From Rummeliibacillus sp963792445 (lineage in GTDB: Bacteria; Bacillota; Bacilli; Bacillales_A; Planococcaceae), in contig CAWBWO010000014.1 of the NCBI GenBank assembly GCA_963792445.1, positions 310,001 to 374,000 of the forward strand: a DNA stretch of 64,000 nucleotides, in the 5' to 3' direction. Position 1 is the first letter of the stretch, and each line of letters begins with the position of its first letter. A program made the translations under genes and the position numbers. Positions 1 to 8,572 of this stretch are shown piece by piece. The notes under the pieces are model-generated. The model had not been told where the DNA came from and did no database searches. It was given only the letters and a program-made list of their open reading frames with translations.

Positions 1-48
1 GGGGTGATGACTTTTTCGAACAGAATCATGCATACATTCTTCAACCAT
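1..48 (-). CDS. csoR: CsoR-type metal-sensing repressor, 5' end only
   Basis: Only the first 16 codons are inside the window; the gene runs off the left edge. An ATG at 48 (minus strand) follows an ideal AGGAGG ribosome binding site. The residues read MVEECMHDSVRKSHHP. From memory, many Firmicute CsoR-family copper repressors carry a Cys/His-rich leader ending in a similar RKSHH segment just before the conserved RLNRIEGQ helix, which is not visible here. A G-tract inverted repeat of the CsoR operator type sits directly upstream (76-96) and supports the call. A different Cys/His-rich metal-handling protein is possible. Confidence 0.5.
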   Translation of the reverse strand, partial: MVEECMHDSVRKSHHP

Positions 49-75
49 AAGCACTCGCCTCCTGTTAATAACATA

Positions 76-96
76 ACATACTGTATGGGGGTATGT
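76..96. promoter_or_regulatory. Putative CsoR/RcnR-family operator
   Basis: ACATAC and GTATGT arms flank a centre containing a run of five G. Read on the minus strand this is a CATACCCCC...GTATG arrangement, the usual form of CsoR-family sites (C-tract/G-tract within an inverted repeat). It lies 28 bases before the start codon of the minus-strand gene, where it would overlap the promoter and allow autoregulation by copper or a related ligand. Function is inferred. Confidence 0.5.
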
Positions 97-402
97 GAAG
101 CGTAAGATACTTGCATGAAAATCGAATAAGTCCAGAGAATCAAAAATGAACGAAGATTAATAAATTGAATCAATTTATTAATTTCGTTAATAAAAAATAG
201 AGTTGTAAGACCTTAATGTATATAGTATGATAATAATCCATAATATTTATTTAACAATATTGAAAAATTTAAAGCGTGAAAAAATGTTATGATATTAAGG
301 GATACATAGTGACTCATTTGGTTATTATTTAATAGTAGTGGCAACTTTTTTATTTGTTGCTGCGTTATATAAAATACAAGAGACATAAAGAGGTGGAAAG
401 GT
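97..402. other. Intergenic region with a 27-bp palindrome
   Basis: No gene was seen in this AT-rich stretch between the divergent CsoR-like gene and the small gene at 403. Its only clear structure is a perfect palindrome at 156-182 (13-base arms, one central base). Neither arm is followed by a T-run, so it does not look like a terminator. Confidence 0.5.
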
Positions 403-540
403 ATGTCAAGAGAAGTAGATGTAACAAAAATTATTGCGAATTTATCCAAACTTGGCGTTAAGGCAACGACTACTAAGTCACGCTTAGAATTACTAAAAGC
501 ATTAGCACCACCAAAATCATCTCCGCAAACTCAAAACTAA
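403..540 (+). CDS. Small uncharacterised protein (45 aa)
   Basis: An ATG preceded by a GAGGTGG ribosome binding site opens a 45-residue frame. It begins MSREVDVTKIIANLSKLGV, continues with a Thr/Lys stretch and an LELLKAL helix, and ends in a Pro/Ser/Gln tail. It is followed at once by a good terminator, which supports a real monocistronic small gene. The protein looks soluble, basic and partly helical, with no signal peptide or membrane segment. I do not recognise the family. Confidence 0.6.
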   Translation: MSREVDVTKIIANLSKLGVKATTTKSRLELLKALAPPKSSPQTQN

Positions 541-553
541 TTTATTGAAATCG

Positions 554-585
554 AACTTCGGCAAATTTGTCGAAGTTTTTTTATA
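554..585 (+). terminator. Intrinsic terminator of the 45-aa gene
   Basis: Stem AACTTCGGCAAA / TTTGTCGAAGTT (12 pairs with one G-U) followed by seven or more T. Confidence 0.8.
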
Positions 586-602
586 AGCTTTATCGAGATA
601 TA

Positions 603-652
603 AAAAAACAGCCAAAATAGAGATTCTGTTAATCTCTTTTTTGGCTGTTTTT
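603..652 (-). terminator. Terminator downstream of rodA
   Basis: AAACAGCCAAAA pairs with TTTTGGCTGTTT, with a nested AGAGATT/AATCTCT stem. T-rich on one side and A-rich on the other, so it can act in both directions. It lies directly after the rodA stop codon. Confidence 0.75.
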
Positions 653-658
653 AATTTC

Positions 659-1840
659 TTAGAAATCATCATCATCGTGATTACCGAACATATAGGTATG
701 ATGATGGAATTTCATACTAAATACCAAACCTAATGCTAAAGCATTTCCCATCATCGCACTACCCCCATAACTAATAAATGGAAGTGGAATCCCAGTGATT
801 GGTAGTACTTGAGTAGTCATACCAATATTTTCGAATACATGGAAAGTAATCATGGCGATAATACCTGCACAAACATAAGTACAGAATGGATCCTTCATTT
901 GAAGAGTAAGCTTCGTTAAATGGAAGATCAATATGAAGAATAAGCAAATAACAACACTTGCGCCTATAAAACCATATTCCTCACCAACTACACTGAAAAC
1001 AAAGTCAGTATGATTTTCAGGTACATAGACTTGTCTGTGTTTAAACCCTTTACCAAGAATTCCGCCTGAACCAATCGCATTTAAAGAAGAAATTAAATGA
1101 TATCCGTCTCCAGAAGAATAAGAATAAGGATCTAACCAAGAATAGATACGTGCAAATTGGTAAGGACTGAATCCAAGCTTTGTAGAAAGAAAGTCCTGCA
1201 TATACAAAGCCATCCATAATAATGAGAAACCAAGAGTAGCAGCACCTACAGCAACGGGTAAAATAATTTTCCATGAAATACCGGCAACGATTACTATTGC
1301 TGCTGTGATGGCAAAGAATACAAGTGCAGTACCTAAGTCAGGTTGTTTTAAGATAAAAGCTAATGGAACCAACAACACGATGAAAATTTTCCCTAATAGG
1401 ATAAAGTCTGTCTTTATTGATTTCATCGAATACTTTTCATGATGTTTACTTACAGTTCGTGCAAGAGCAAGTATGAAGAATGTCTTCATAAACTCGGATG
1501 GTTGAATATCAGCAAAACCAAGATGGAACCAACTTTTCGCGCCATTTCTAGGCTCTGTTAAAGAACCAGGTGTGACCATTAAAACAAGCAGGATGAAGAT
1601 TCCTAAACCATATAGATACCAAGTCATCTTTTTATACTGATCAGGTTCAAAATACATCATCACAGCAATTATAAGTGCAGCAACAAAGTACCAAAAAAGT
1701 TGTTTAGGCACGAAATTAATGCCATATTGGCCAGATGTTTGTGCAGATGTAATAGCCATCACACTGACTATACAAAACAATAACATTATAAAAGCGAGCG
1801 TCCAGTCAAAACGATCGGAAAAAGTTCTTTTTGAATTCAT
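659..1840 (-). CDS. rodA: Rod-shape determining protein RodA (SEDS glycosyltransferase)
   Basis: RodA polymerises lipid II into glycan strands during cell elongation, together with a class B penicillin-binding protein at the membrane. The protein is a multi-pass FtsW/RodA/SpoVE family member with family segments FKHRQVYVPENHTDFVFSVVGEEYGF and, near the end, LPITGIPLPFISYGGSAM. The C-terminus is an unusual His/Asp-rich tail (FHHHTYMFGNHDDDDF). The ATG at 1840 is chosen over an upstream in-frame GTG because AGGTG stands 6 bases before it. This gives 393 residues, the length I recall for B. subtilis RodA. SpoVE or FtsW paralogues are less likely given the length and lack of a dcw neighbourhood. 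Confidence 0.88.
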   Translation of the reverse strand: MNSKRTFSDRFDWTLAFIMLLFCIVSVMAITSAQTSGQYGINFVPKQLFWYFVAALIIAVMMYFEPDQYKKMTWYLYGLGIFILLVLMVTPGSLTEPRNGAKSWFHLGFADIQPSEFMKTFFILALARTVSKHHEKYSMKSIKTDFILLGKIFIVLLVPLAFILKQPDLGTALVFFAITAAIVIVAGISWKIILPVAVGAATLGFSLLWMALYMQDFLSTKLGFSPYQFARIYSWLDPYSYSSGDGYHLISSLNAIGSGGILGKGFKHRQVYVPENHTDFVFSVVGEEYGFIGASVVICLFFILIFHLTKLTLQMKDPFCTYVCAGIIAMITFHVFENIGMTTQVLPITGIPLPFISYGGSAMMGNALALGLVFSMKFHHHTYMFGNHDDDDF

Positions 1841-1898
1841 TATAGTCACCTATATTAGTAGATTTAAAACTGTATTGCAAAAGCTTTAGCGCGATTCA

Positions 1899-1986
1899 AA
1901 AGGCCTACACGATGTGGGTCAGATAGCCATTACCACACGACGTGACGAACTTAGGTTATCTTCCTAAAAATAGCCGCTTCCGCTCT
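1899..1986 (-). repeat. Dispersed intergenic repeat, family A copy 1
   Basis: Read on the minus strand the block starts AGCGGAAGCGGCTATTTTTA, then AGGAAGATAACCTAAG, and ends with Cys-codon-poor, GC-richer inverted segments (CACGTCGTGTGG and CCCACATCGTG). The same opening recurs at 48968 on the plus strand as AGCGGAGGCGGCT, then AAGGAAGATAGCCTGAG. It is more GC-rich than its surroundings and carries no frame. Confidence 0.55.
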
Positions 1987-2119
1987 TAAAATATTTTAGC
2001 GTATATTATTGTATCACGCATGTGTACAAAGTTGTGACGAAATCGAATCACAAATGTTTCAAAATTCGTAATAACATCTTATAATGTTCTTTAATGAGAT
2101 TGGAAATGAGGTGATCGAC

Positions 2120-2872
2120 TTGGCAAAAAAGATGCGAGCTGCTGACGATTTTATACATCACTTATATGTACACATGAACGAACTAAACCAATTTGTTATT
2201 TTTAGTGGTTTAACTTTCCGTGAATTTGTCTCTGCAGTCGGTCCGCTTCAAAACATTTTGCTACTAAAGAACGAATACGAAGATGGCTCATTTAATATGC
2301 ATACACGGTTAGAGTTTGTGGAAGAGAAAGTTGTACCAAAGTTTGTGAAAAAAGCAATGGATTCAAAGAAGGATTTATGTTGGATTGATTTTTCTGATGA
2401 ACGTAAATTGAATCTCTTAACACCACAGGAGCAAGCTGAACTACTTTATATTGGACATAAAAAAGAGCCAGTCCGTTCTCCGTTTTATCATCAGCTACAG
2501 AACAAGTATGTCTATTTATCGAGTGAAGAAGAGAAAATCTCGAAAATATATTTCCGTGATTTAACAGATGCAAATAAATTAGTTACACAAGTGTTTAACA
2601 ACGTGATCCAGGAAAAAGAACGTTTAACAACTTTTTGGAGAAGAAGAGTGAGTCACTTGACACCCCAATTCACGGAAGAAATGATGAAGAACTTTCGTGA
2701 AGATGTGAAAGATGGCGTATTATTTTCGTTGTATAAAATTGAAAAACCAAGAGTTGCTTATGTTATTGAATTACGTAATATTTCGGATGAATACTTCCCA
2801 GATGAGATATGGGATGATTTGAATAGTATTTTAAAGAAGAAGCCTGAGGAAATTTTAGAAATCCATAAGTAA
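2120..2872 (+). CDS. Uncharacterised protein (250 aa)
   Basis: A TTG start at 2120 is chosen because GAGGTG lies 6 bases upstream. An in-frame ATG at 2084 has no ribosome binding site. The product is soluble, charged and helix-rich, with no signal peptide or membrane segment. It contains a Trp-Arg-rich segment (TTFWRRRVSHLTPQF) and ends in a Lys/Glu-rich tail. It is single, flanked by its own terminator, and sits between rodA and ddl. I do not recognise a domain and assign no function. Confidence 0.75.
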   Translation: MAKKMRAADDFIHHLYVHMNELNQFVIFSGLTFREFVSAVGPLQNILLLKNEYEDGSFNMHTRLEFVEEKVVPKFVKKAMDSKKDLCWIDFSDERKLNLLTPQEQAELLYIGHKKEPVRSPFYHQLQNKYVYLSSEEEKISKIYFRDLTDANKLVTQVFNNVIQEKERLTTFWRRRVSHLTPQFTEEMMKNFREDVKDGVLFSLYKIEKPRVAYVIELRNISDEYFPDEIWDDLNSILKKKPEEILEIHK

Positions 2873-2922
2873 TAGCTCTTATATATTATTTTTCCTATTA
2901 ATGGATTTTATCTATAACGTAT

Positions 2923-2960
2923 AAAAGATTCCTACATAGTATAAGTAGGAATCTTTTTAT
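2923..2960 (+). terminator. Intrinsic terminator
   Basis: AAAAGATTCCTAC pairs with GTAGGAATCTTTT, followed by a T-rich tail, after the uncharacterised gene ending at 2872. Confidence 0.8.
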
Positions 2961-3133
2961 TTTTAATGCATTATTTTTTCAGAGTGCTATTATAGAAATG
3001 TTATTTTTTTAGAAGCTATGCAACAATCTTTTTGAAAAGTAATACATACTTTTTGAAAATTGAAATCATTTCAAGAATCGATTAGCTTCATGCTAAACTA
3101 TGAATAGAAAAAATCTGGAGGAACAAAAAACCT

Positions 3134-4205
3134 ATGAAGAAAAAATTAGGCTTATTATATGGTGGTAAATCAGCAGAGCATGATGTGTCCTTATCAACTG
3201 CGAAAGCCGTTATCCAAGCACTACATTTTGACCAATATGATGTATTTCCAATCTTCATCACACGCGTTGGTGAATGGAGAAGAGGCGCCAAGCTTAGCAT
3301 CTCCTGTAGAAAGTATTTCAGAATTACAGTTTGGAGCAGATTCAAAAGAATCAAAACCAAACGATATTTCTAGTTTCTTATTAGAAGAAAATGAAAAACC
3401 ATTCGATGTCATCTTCCCATTGCTTCATGGTACAAATGGTGAAGACGGTACAGTGCAAGGCTTATTAGAAGCATTAAATTTACCGTATGTAGGAAATGGC
3501 GTGTTGGCTTCTGCTGCTGGAATGGATAAAGTTGTGATGAAACAATTATTCGAAATCGCAGGACTAAAACAAGTTCCTTATGTATACTTCATCCGCAAAG
3601 AATGGAATAAAAACCAAGAGGCGTTAATTGCTAAAATGGAAGAAACATTAACTTGGCCAATGTTTGTTAAACCGGCTAATTTAGGTTCAAGTGTTGGAAT
3701 TAGTAAAGCATCAAACCGCGAAGAATTAGTAAAAGCAGTTGAAATTGCTTTAAATTACGACCGTAAAATTGTTGTTGAACAAGGAATCGTTGCACGTGAA
3801 GTAGAAATGGCTGTGCTTGGCAATGATGAACCAAAAGTTTCTGTACCAGGGGAAATCAAACCAGTAACAGATTTCTACGATTATGATTCAAAATACAATG
3901 ACGACAAAACAGATTTATTAATTCCAGCACCTGTAACAGATCAAGTAATTGAAACAATGGCTAATATGGCAATTCGTGCATTTAAAATTTTAGATTGCTC
4001 AGGTCTTGTACGTTCAGACTTCTTCGTAACTGCTGAAAATGAAGTATATATCAATGAGGTCAATACAATGCCAGGCTTCACTCCAGTAAGCATGTATCCA
4101 ATTTTATGGCAAAACACTGGCTTAGCATACGGGGATTTAATTGAAGAACTTATTGCTTTAGCAATTGAACGCCATGAAGAAAAACAACAACTTCATTATC
4201 AATAA
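3134..4205 (+). CDS. ddl: D-alanine--D-alanine ligase, frameshifted in this sequence
   Basis: Ddl joins two D-alanines using ATP for the peptidoglycan stem peptide; MurF next door uses the product. The start is ATG 3134 with CTGGAGG upstream. Frame 1 carries the N-terminal Rossmann-like motif (LGLLYGGKSAEHDVSLSTA) up to GEWRR. The rest lies in the +1 frame: PLLHGTNGEDGTVQG, the ATP-grasp segments VKPANLGSSVGIS and INEVNTMPGFTPVSMYP. The switch falls at about 3275-3290. Removing one base would give a continuous 356-residue protein of normal family length. The gene is normally essential, so a sequencing insertion is more likely than real loss. Confidence 0.9.
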
Positions 4206-4227
4206 AAGAAATTGAGTGTGATCTATT

Positions 4228-5595
4228 GTGAAAAAAACATTGCAACAAATTGCTACATGGTTAAAAAGTGATCAAGAATTACAAGAAAACATTGTGGTAA
4301 CGGGTGTTTCGATTAATACGCGTACACTACAAAAGGGAGATTTATTTATCCCATTCCATGGTGAAAAAACGAATGGTCATAAATATGTCTTACAAGCATT
4401 TGAAAATGGTGCATCGGCTTCGTTATGGCAAAAAGATGAACCGAATCCTCCAAAGAATGTACCGTTAATCTTCGTTGATAACTCTGAGATGGCACTACAA
4501 CAAATGGCAAATTGTTATCGTGCAGAACACCAAGCAACATTTATCGGTATTACTGGTTCAAACGGTAAAACATCTACGAAGGACCTTGTTGCAGGAACAC
4601 TTTCTCCTTATTTTAAGGTTCAAAAAACAGAAGGTAACTATAACAATCAATTAGGTTTACCGTTAACTATATTATCGCTAGATGAAGATACAGAGTTTGC
4701 AATATTAGAGATGGGTATGGATGGATACGGCCAAATTGAATTTTTGACCAAAATGGCAAAGCCAAAATATGCAGTAATTACGAATATCGGTGAAGCACAT
4801 ATGCAAGCACTTGGTTCACGTCAAGGTATTGCAAAAGCGAAATTCGAAATCATACAAGGGCTTCAAGCTGAAGGTAAATTCTTCTATGATGGGGATGAAC
4901 CATTGCTTAAACCTTTGGTAGCAGCAGAAGGGCGGCTAAATGCAATATCCTTTGGCTTAGACGCTTCTGATGATTTAATCGCTTCGAATATTGCATCGAC
5001 TGAAAATGGTAGTTCATTTACTGTAAGTGGGGTAGTAAACGGCGATTTCTTTATTCCAGTGCTTGGTAGCCATCAAGTGAAGAATACATTAGTAGCGATA
5101 TTAATTGCTCATGAAGTAGGCTTAACAGATGAGCAAATTCGAAATGCATTGAAAATGGTTTCTTTGACGAATATGCGTATGCAATTAGTAAATGGCAGCC
5201 AAGGAATCTTGTTTGTGAATGATGCCTACAATGCAGCACCTACTTCTGTTCGCGCAGCATTACAATTCATCCAATCAACAAATTTACGACAAGATAAATG
5301 GGTAGTACTAGGCGATATGTTGGAACTTGGAGAATTAGAGCAACAATTCCATGAAGATTTAGCAGATGCAATTGACCCAGCGAATATTCACCAAATTTGT
5401 TTATTCGGACCACGTATGAAATGGTTATACGAAAAATTACAAACAACAGTACAGCCGGAAAATTTAGTCTGGTCTGAGGAATATGATCCGATTATTGAAA
5501 AAATCCAAATAAGTGCAAATGAAAATTCTATCGTTCTATTAAAGGGTTCGCGTGGCATGGCACTTGAACATGTATTGGAAGCATTCACACACTAA
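4228..5595 (+). CDS. murF: UDP-MurNAc-tripeptide--D-alanyl-D-alanine ligase
   Basis: MurF adds the D-Ala-D-Ala dipeptide to the UDP-MurNAc-tripeptide, the last cytoplasmic step of the peptidoglycan monomer. The 455-residue Mur ligase has the ATP-binding loop GITGSNGKTSTKD at about 107-119. Further Mur family segments are EGNYNNQLGLPLTIL, the EMGMDGYGQI stretch, and VNDAYNAAPTSVRAAL with LGDMLELG in the C-terminal domain. It starts with GTG at 4228, 22 bases after ddl, so the two are almost certainly one transcript ending at the terminator at 5626. Confidence 0.95.
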   Translation: MKKTLQQIATWLKSDQELQENIVVTGVSINTRTLQKGDLFIPFHGEKTNGHKYVLQAFENGASASLWQKDEPNPPKNVPLIFVDNSEMALQQMANCYRAEHQATFIGITGSNGKTSTKDLVAGTLSPYFKVQKTEGNYNNQLGLPLTILSLDEDTEFAILEMGMDGYGQIEFLTKMAKPKYAVITNIGEAHMQALGSRQGIAKAKFEIIQGLQAEGKFFYDGDEPLLKPLVAAEGRLNAISFGLDASDDLIASNIASTENGSSFTVSGVVNGDFFIPVLGSHQVKNTLVAILIAHEVGLTDEQIRNALKMVSLTNMRMQLVNGSQGILFVNDAYNAAPTSVRAALQFIQSTNLRQDKWVVLGDMLELGELEQQFHEDLADAIDPANIHQICLFGPRMKWLYEKLQTTVQPENLVWSEEYDPIIEKIQISANENSIVLLKGSRGMALEHVLEAFTH

Positions 5596-5625
5596 GATGA
5601 ATTTTAACTAAAAAAGTTTAAAACA

Positions 5626-5668
5626 AGAGTACCTAGGGAAGACTATTTTCTTCTAGGTACTCTTTTTA
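5626..5668 (+). terminator. Intrinsic terminator after murF
   Basis: AGAGTACCTAG pairs with CTAGGTACTCT and is followed by TTTTT; it closes the ddl-murF unit. Confidence 0.85.
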
Positions 5669-5696
5669 GTAATTCAAGATGATGGGGATGAGCAGT

Positions 5697-6392
5697 TTGA
5701 AAATGGGTGTATTATGTCTACATGGATTTACTGGAGGCGCATATGAAATCAAAGCTTTTTCAGATTATCTTGAACAAAACACAAACTGGACCATTCATGT
5801 GCCTATATTATCAGGCCATGGTGAGAAGTTGAATTTAGAATTATTTACTGCGAAGCATTGGTTGATGGATGCAGAGATCGCATACAAGCGTCTATTGAAA
5901 GAAGTGGACGAAATTTTTATTGTTGGCTTTTCTATGGGTGGCATCATCGCTATGTATCTAGCTTTACGATATAAAGTAAAAGCGTTAGTGTTATTGAGCC
6001 CTGCAGCAAGATATATACGTACAAAACAGTTTGTGATCGATTTGAATGGATTATTTTTAGACGCCATGCATGGTGATTATCAGGACAACGAGTTTTTTAA
6101 ACTATATGAACGGAAAATAATTGATGTTCCCATTGCATCAGCTGCTGAATTTACACGATTGGTACATCAAGTATCTCCTTATTACGAAAAAATTACCGTT
6201 CCAGTATGTTTAGCCCAAGGAGAAAAGGATGAGCTTGTACCGTATACAACAGCAAAATATTTATATAATAAAATTGCGAGTACCAAAAAGGAGTTGATCA
6301 TCTGTCCAGATGGAAAGCATCTTATTTGTTATTGTAAGGATGCAGAAAACTGGTTTAAAAAAGCATTGGATTTTCTAAATAGCTGCATATAA
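5697..6392 (+). CDS. Alpha/beta hydrolase, carboxylesterase/lipase type
   Basis: A serine hydrolase of the Est30/monoglyceride lipase type, likely cleaving short-chain esters or acylglycerols in the cytoplasm; the substrate is not known. Counting from the TTG at 5697, the oxyanion segment is LCLHGFTGG (7-15). The nucleophile elbow GFSMGG puts the catalytic Ser at 79, Asp at 178 (GEKDELVP) and His at 208 (DGKHLI). The start is uncertain: the TTG has GGGG 9-10 bases upstream, while in-frame ATGs at 5679, 5688 and 5703 have weaker signals. It has its own terminator and separates murF from cshA. Confidence 0.85.
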   Translation: MKMGVLCLHGFTGGAYEIKAFSDYLEQNTNWTIHVPILSGHGEKLNLELFTAKHWLMDAEIAYKRLLKEVDEIFIVGFSMGGIIAMYLALRYKVKALVLLSPAARYIRTKQFVIDLNGLFLDAMHGDYQDNEFFKLYERKIIDVPIASAAEFTRLVHQVSPYYEKITVPVCLAQGEKDELVPYTTAKYLYNKIASTKKELIICPDGKHLICYCKDAENWFKKALDFLNSCI

Positions 6393-6483
6393 TAGTCGAA
6401 AAATTTAGAATGGAAGTAAATAATTGCATGAAAACATTACGCGTGTTAGAATAGTGAGAGCAATGGATACATTTTGTGTGAAG

Positions 6484-6516
6484 ACTCTTCAAAGTGATGG
6501 AGGGTACTTTTTTTTG
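6484..6516 (+). terminator. Probable terminator of the esterase gene
   Basis: ACTCTTC pairs with GGAGGGT (two G-U pairs) around an 8-base loop, followed by a run of T. Confidence 0.6.
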
Positions 6517-6540
6517 AACATTACGGTTTATTCTATATTT

Positions 6541-6600
6541 CATGTGTGAATCACATGAGAGTTGAACCGCTCGGCAAAGACCGGGCTTTCCTTTTTATAT
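6541..6600 (+). promoter_or_regulatory. Two tandem hairpins in the leader of cshA
   Basis: CATGTG-5-CACATG is followed by GCTCGG-6-CCGGGC and then TTTCCTTTTT. The second hairpin resembles a weak intrinsic terminator, about 140 bases before the cshA start codon. It could be a leader attenuator, part of a long 5' UTR as is common for DEAD-box helicase genes, or the end of a short RNA. No homologue is recognised. Confidence 0.4.
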
Positions 6601-6735
6601 AAAATTCCTCTACTATAACTGTAGAGAATAATAAGTAACGGAAACGTTCCTAACATAAGGCTCGAATTTGCCGCTATTTTCATCTGAAAATGTAACCATT
6701 TGTCAAATGCATAAGCAAAAAGGAGATTGAGAAGT

Positions 6736-8279
6736 TTGACAAATTTTTCAGAATTAAATATTAGTGCTTCTACACAAAAATCCCTTAAACGTATGGGATT
6801 TGAAGAAGCAACACCAATCCAAGAAGGTACTATTACGTTTGCATTAGAAGGTCGCGATATTATTGGCCAAGCTCAAACTGGTACCGGTAAAACTGCCGCT
6901 TTCGGTATTCCACTAATTGAAAAAGTAGATCCTAAAAACCCTGTGGTACAAGCTCTTATTATTGCCCCAACTCGCGAATTAGCGATTCAAAGCTCAGAAG
7001 AACTTTATAAAATTGGTTATGATAAACGCGCACGTATTCTTTCAGTTTACGGTGGTCAAGAAATTAGTCGTCAAATTCGTGCACTTAAAAACAAACCACA
7101 AATAATCGTAGGTACTCCAGGTCGTATTCTTGACCATATTAAACGTCGTACATTAAAACTTGAAAATGTTGAAACACTTAGTCCTTGACGAAGCGGATGA
7201 AATGTTGAACATGGGTTTCATTGAAGATATCAATTCAATTTTAGAAAACGTGCCAGCAGAACGCCAAACACTATTGTTCTCTGCAACAATGCCAGCACCA
7301 ATTCGTAAAATTGCTGAAACTTTCATGAAAGACCCAGAAATGGTTAAAATTAAGTCAAAAGAAATGACAGTTGAAAATATTGATCAATACTTCGTAAAAG
7401 CACAAGAACGTGAAAAATTTGATGTCTTAACACGCCTTTTAAATGTACATCAACCAGAACTTGCTATTATTTTTGGTCGTACAAAACGCCGTGTAGATGA
7501 GTTAGCACATGCACTTAATATTCGTGGTTATCTTGCTGAAGGTATTCATGGTGACTTAAGCCAAGCAAAACGTCTTTCTGTATTACGCCAATTTAAAGAA
7601 AGTAAAATTGATATTCTAGTTGCAACAGATGTTGCTGCACGTGGTCTAGATATCTCAGGTGTTACACATGTTTACAACTTCGATATTCCTCAAGATCCAG
7701 AATCTTATGTTCACCGTATTGGTCGTACGGGTCGTGCAGGAAAATCAGGTCTTGCAGTAACATTCGTTACACCTCGTGAAATGGGTTATTTACGTATCGT
7801 AGAAGAAACTACGAAAAAACGTATGACTCCATTAAAACCACCAACTGCTGATGAAGCTTTAATTGGTCAACAAGCAGTAGCAATGGAACATTTAAAAGAA
7901 CTTGTTGAAAAGAATCATTTAAGTGACTACCGTGGTATGGCTGAAGAATTATTGGCAAACCACGATGCAGTTGATTTAGTAGCTGCAGCACTTAAATCAT
8001 TAACAAAAGAACCAGATGATACACCAGTTAAAATTACTGAAGAACGCCCATTACCAATGCGTCATACAGGTGGTCATGGTCATGGTGGCAACAATCGCGG
8101 AGGAAGTCGCGGAGGAAGTCGCGGAGGTCGCGGTGGCAACAACAATCGTGGCGATCGCGGTGGACGCCGTGGAGAACGTAATAACCGTCGTGGTGGTAGC
8201 TGGTGCTGGTGATGGTGCTCGTCGTGAAGGAGGACGTCGCGAAAGTGGCCGACGTCAACCTCGTCGTAGCGAAAACTAA
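6736..8279 (+). CDS. cshA: DEAD-box RNA helicase CshA, two frameshifts in this sequence
   Basis: CshA unwinds RNA in the degradosome and in ribosome assembly. The TTG at 6736 follows AAGGAG by 9 bases. The motifs occur in order: TPIQ, AQTGTGKT, PTRELA, GTPGR, DEAD, SAT, ARGLD and HRIGRTGR. The C-terminus is a Gly/Arg-rich RNA-binding tail with GGSRGGSRGG-type repeats. Two single-base insertions break the frame. One is at about 7180 (an extra A just before the VLDEAD codons) and one at about 8198 (an extra A in the Gly-rich tail). Removing both restores a 513-residue protein. Matching frames on both sides suggest sequence error rather than a pseudogene. Confidence 0.92.
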
Positions 8280-8299
8280 CGTTCATAAGCTGAAATACA

Positions 8300-8346
8300 A
8301 AAGCATCTTCAATTCGAGAAATCGATTTGGAGATGCTTATTTTTGT
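8300..8346 (+). terminator. Intrinsic terminator after cshA
   Basis: AAGCATCTTCAA pairs with TTTGGAGATGCTT (with G-U), followed by ATTTTTG. Confidence 0.7.
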
Positions 8347-8572
8347 ATATTTATAACTAATCGTAAGAAGTCCATGTTCTCCTTGAACCGCATTAATTTT
8401 TATGTAATTGAAACTATTAGCTTGTCCAAACGTATATAGAATATTAATATAGGCATAAATTAATGAGCAATAATTAAGTTAAATAGCATTCCATAGCTAT
8501 GAATCAGATTCATATTTTAAAGAATCGTTTTCAGTGCCATATGCTTATATACATAGGAAAAGGGGTTTTGAT

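Noticed and set aside
213..449. 78-codon minus-strand frame
   Set aside because: It has no ribosome binding site, low-complexity content and overlaps the supported 45-residue gene and the palindrome.
8016..8286. Frames on both strands over the cshA end, one rich in Arg/Pro and His
   Set aside because: They are shadows of the Gly/Arg-rich repeats. Only the last part of the plus-strand frame is real, as the end of cshA after the second frameshift.
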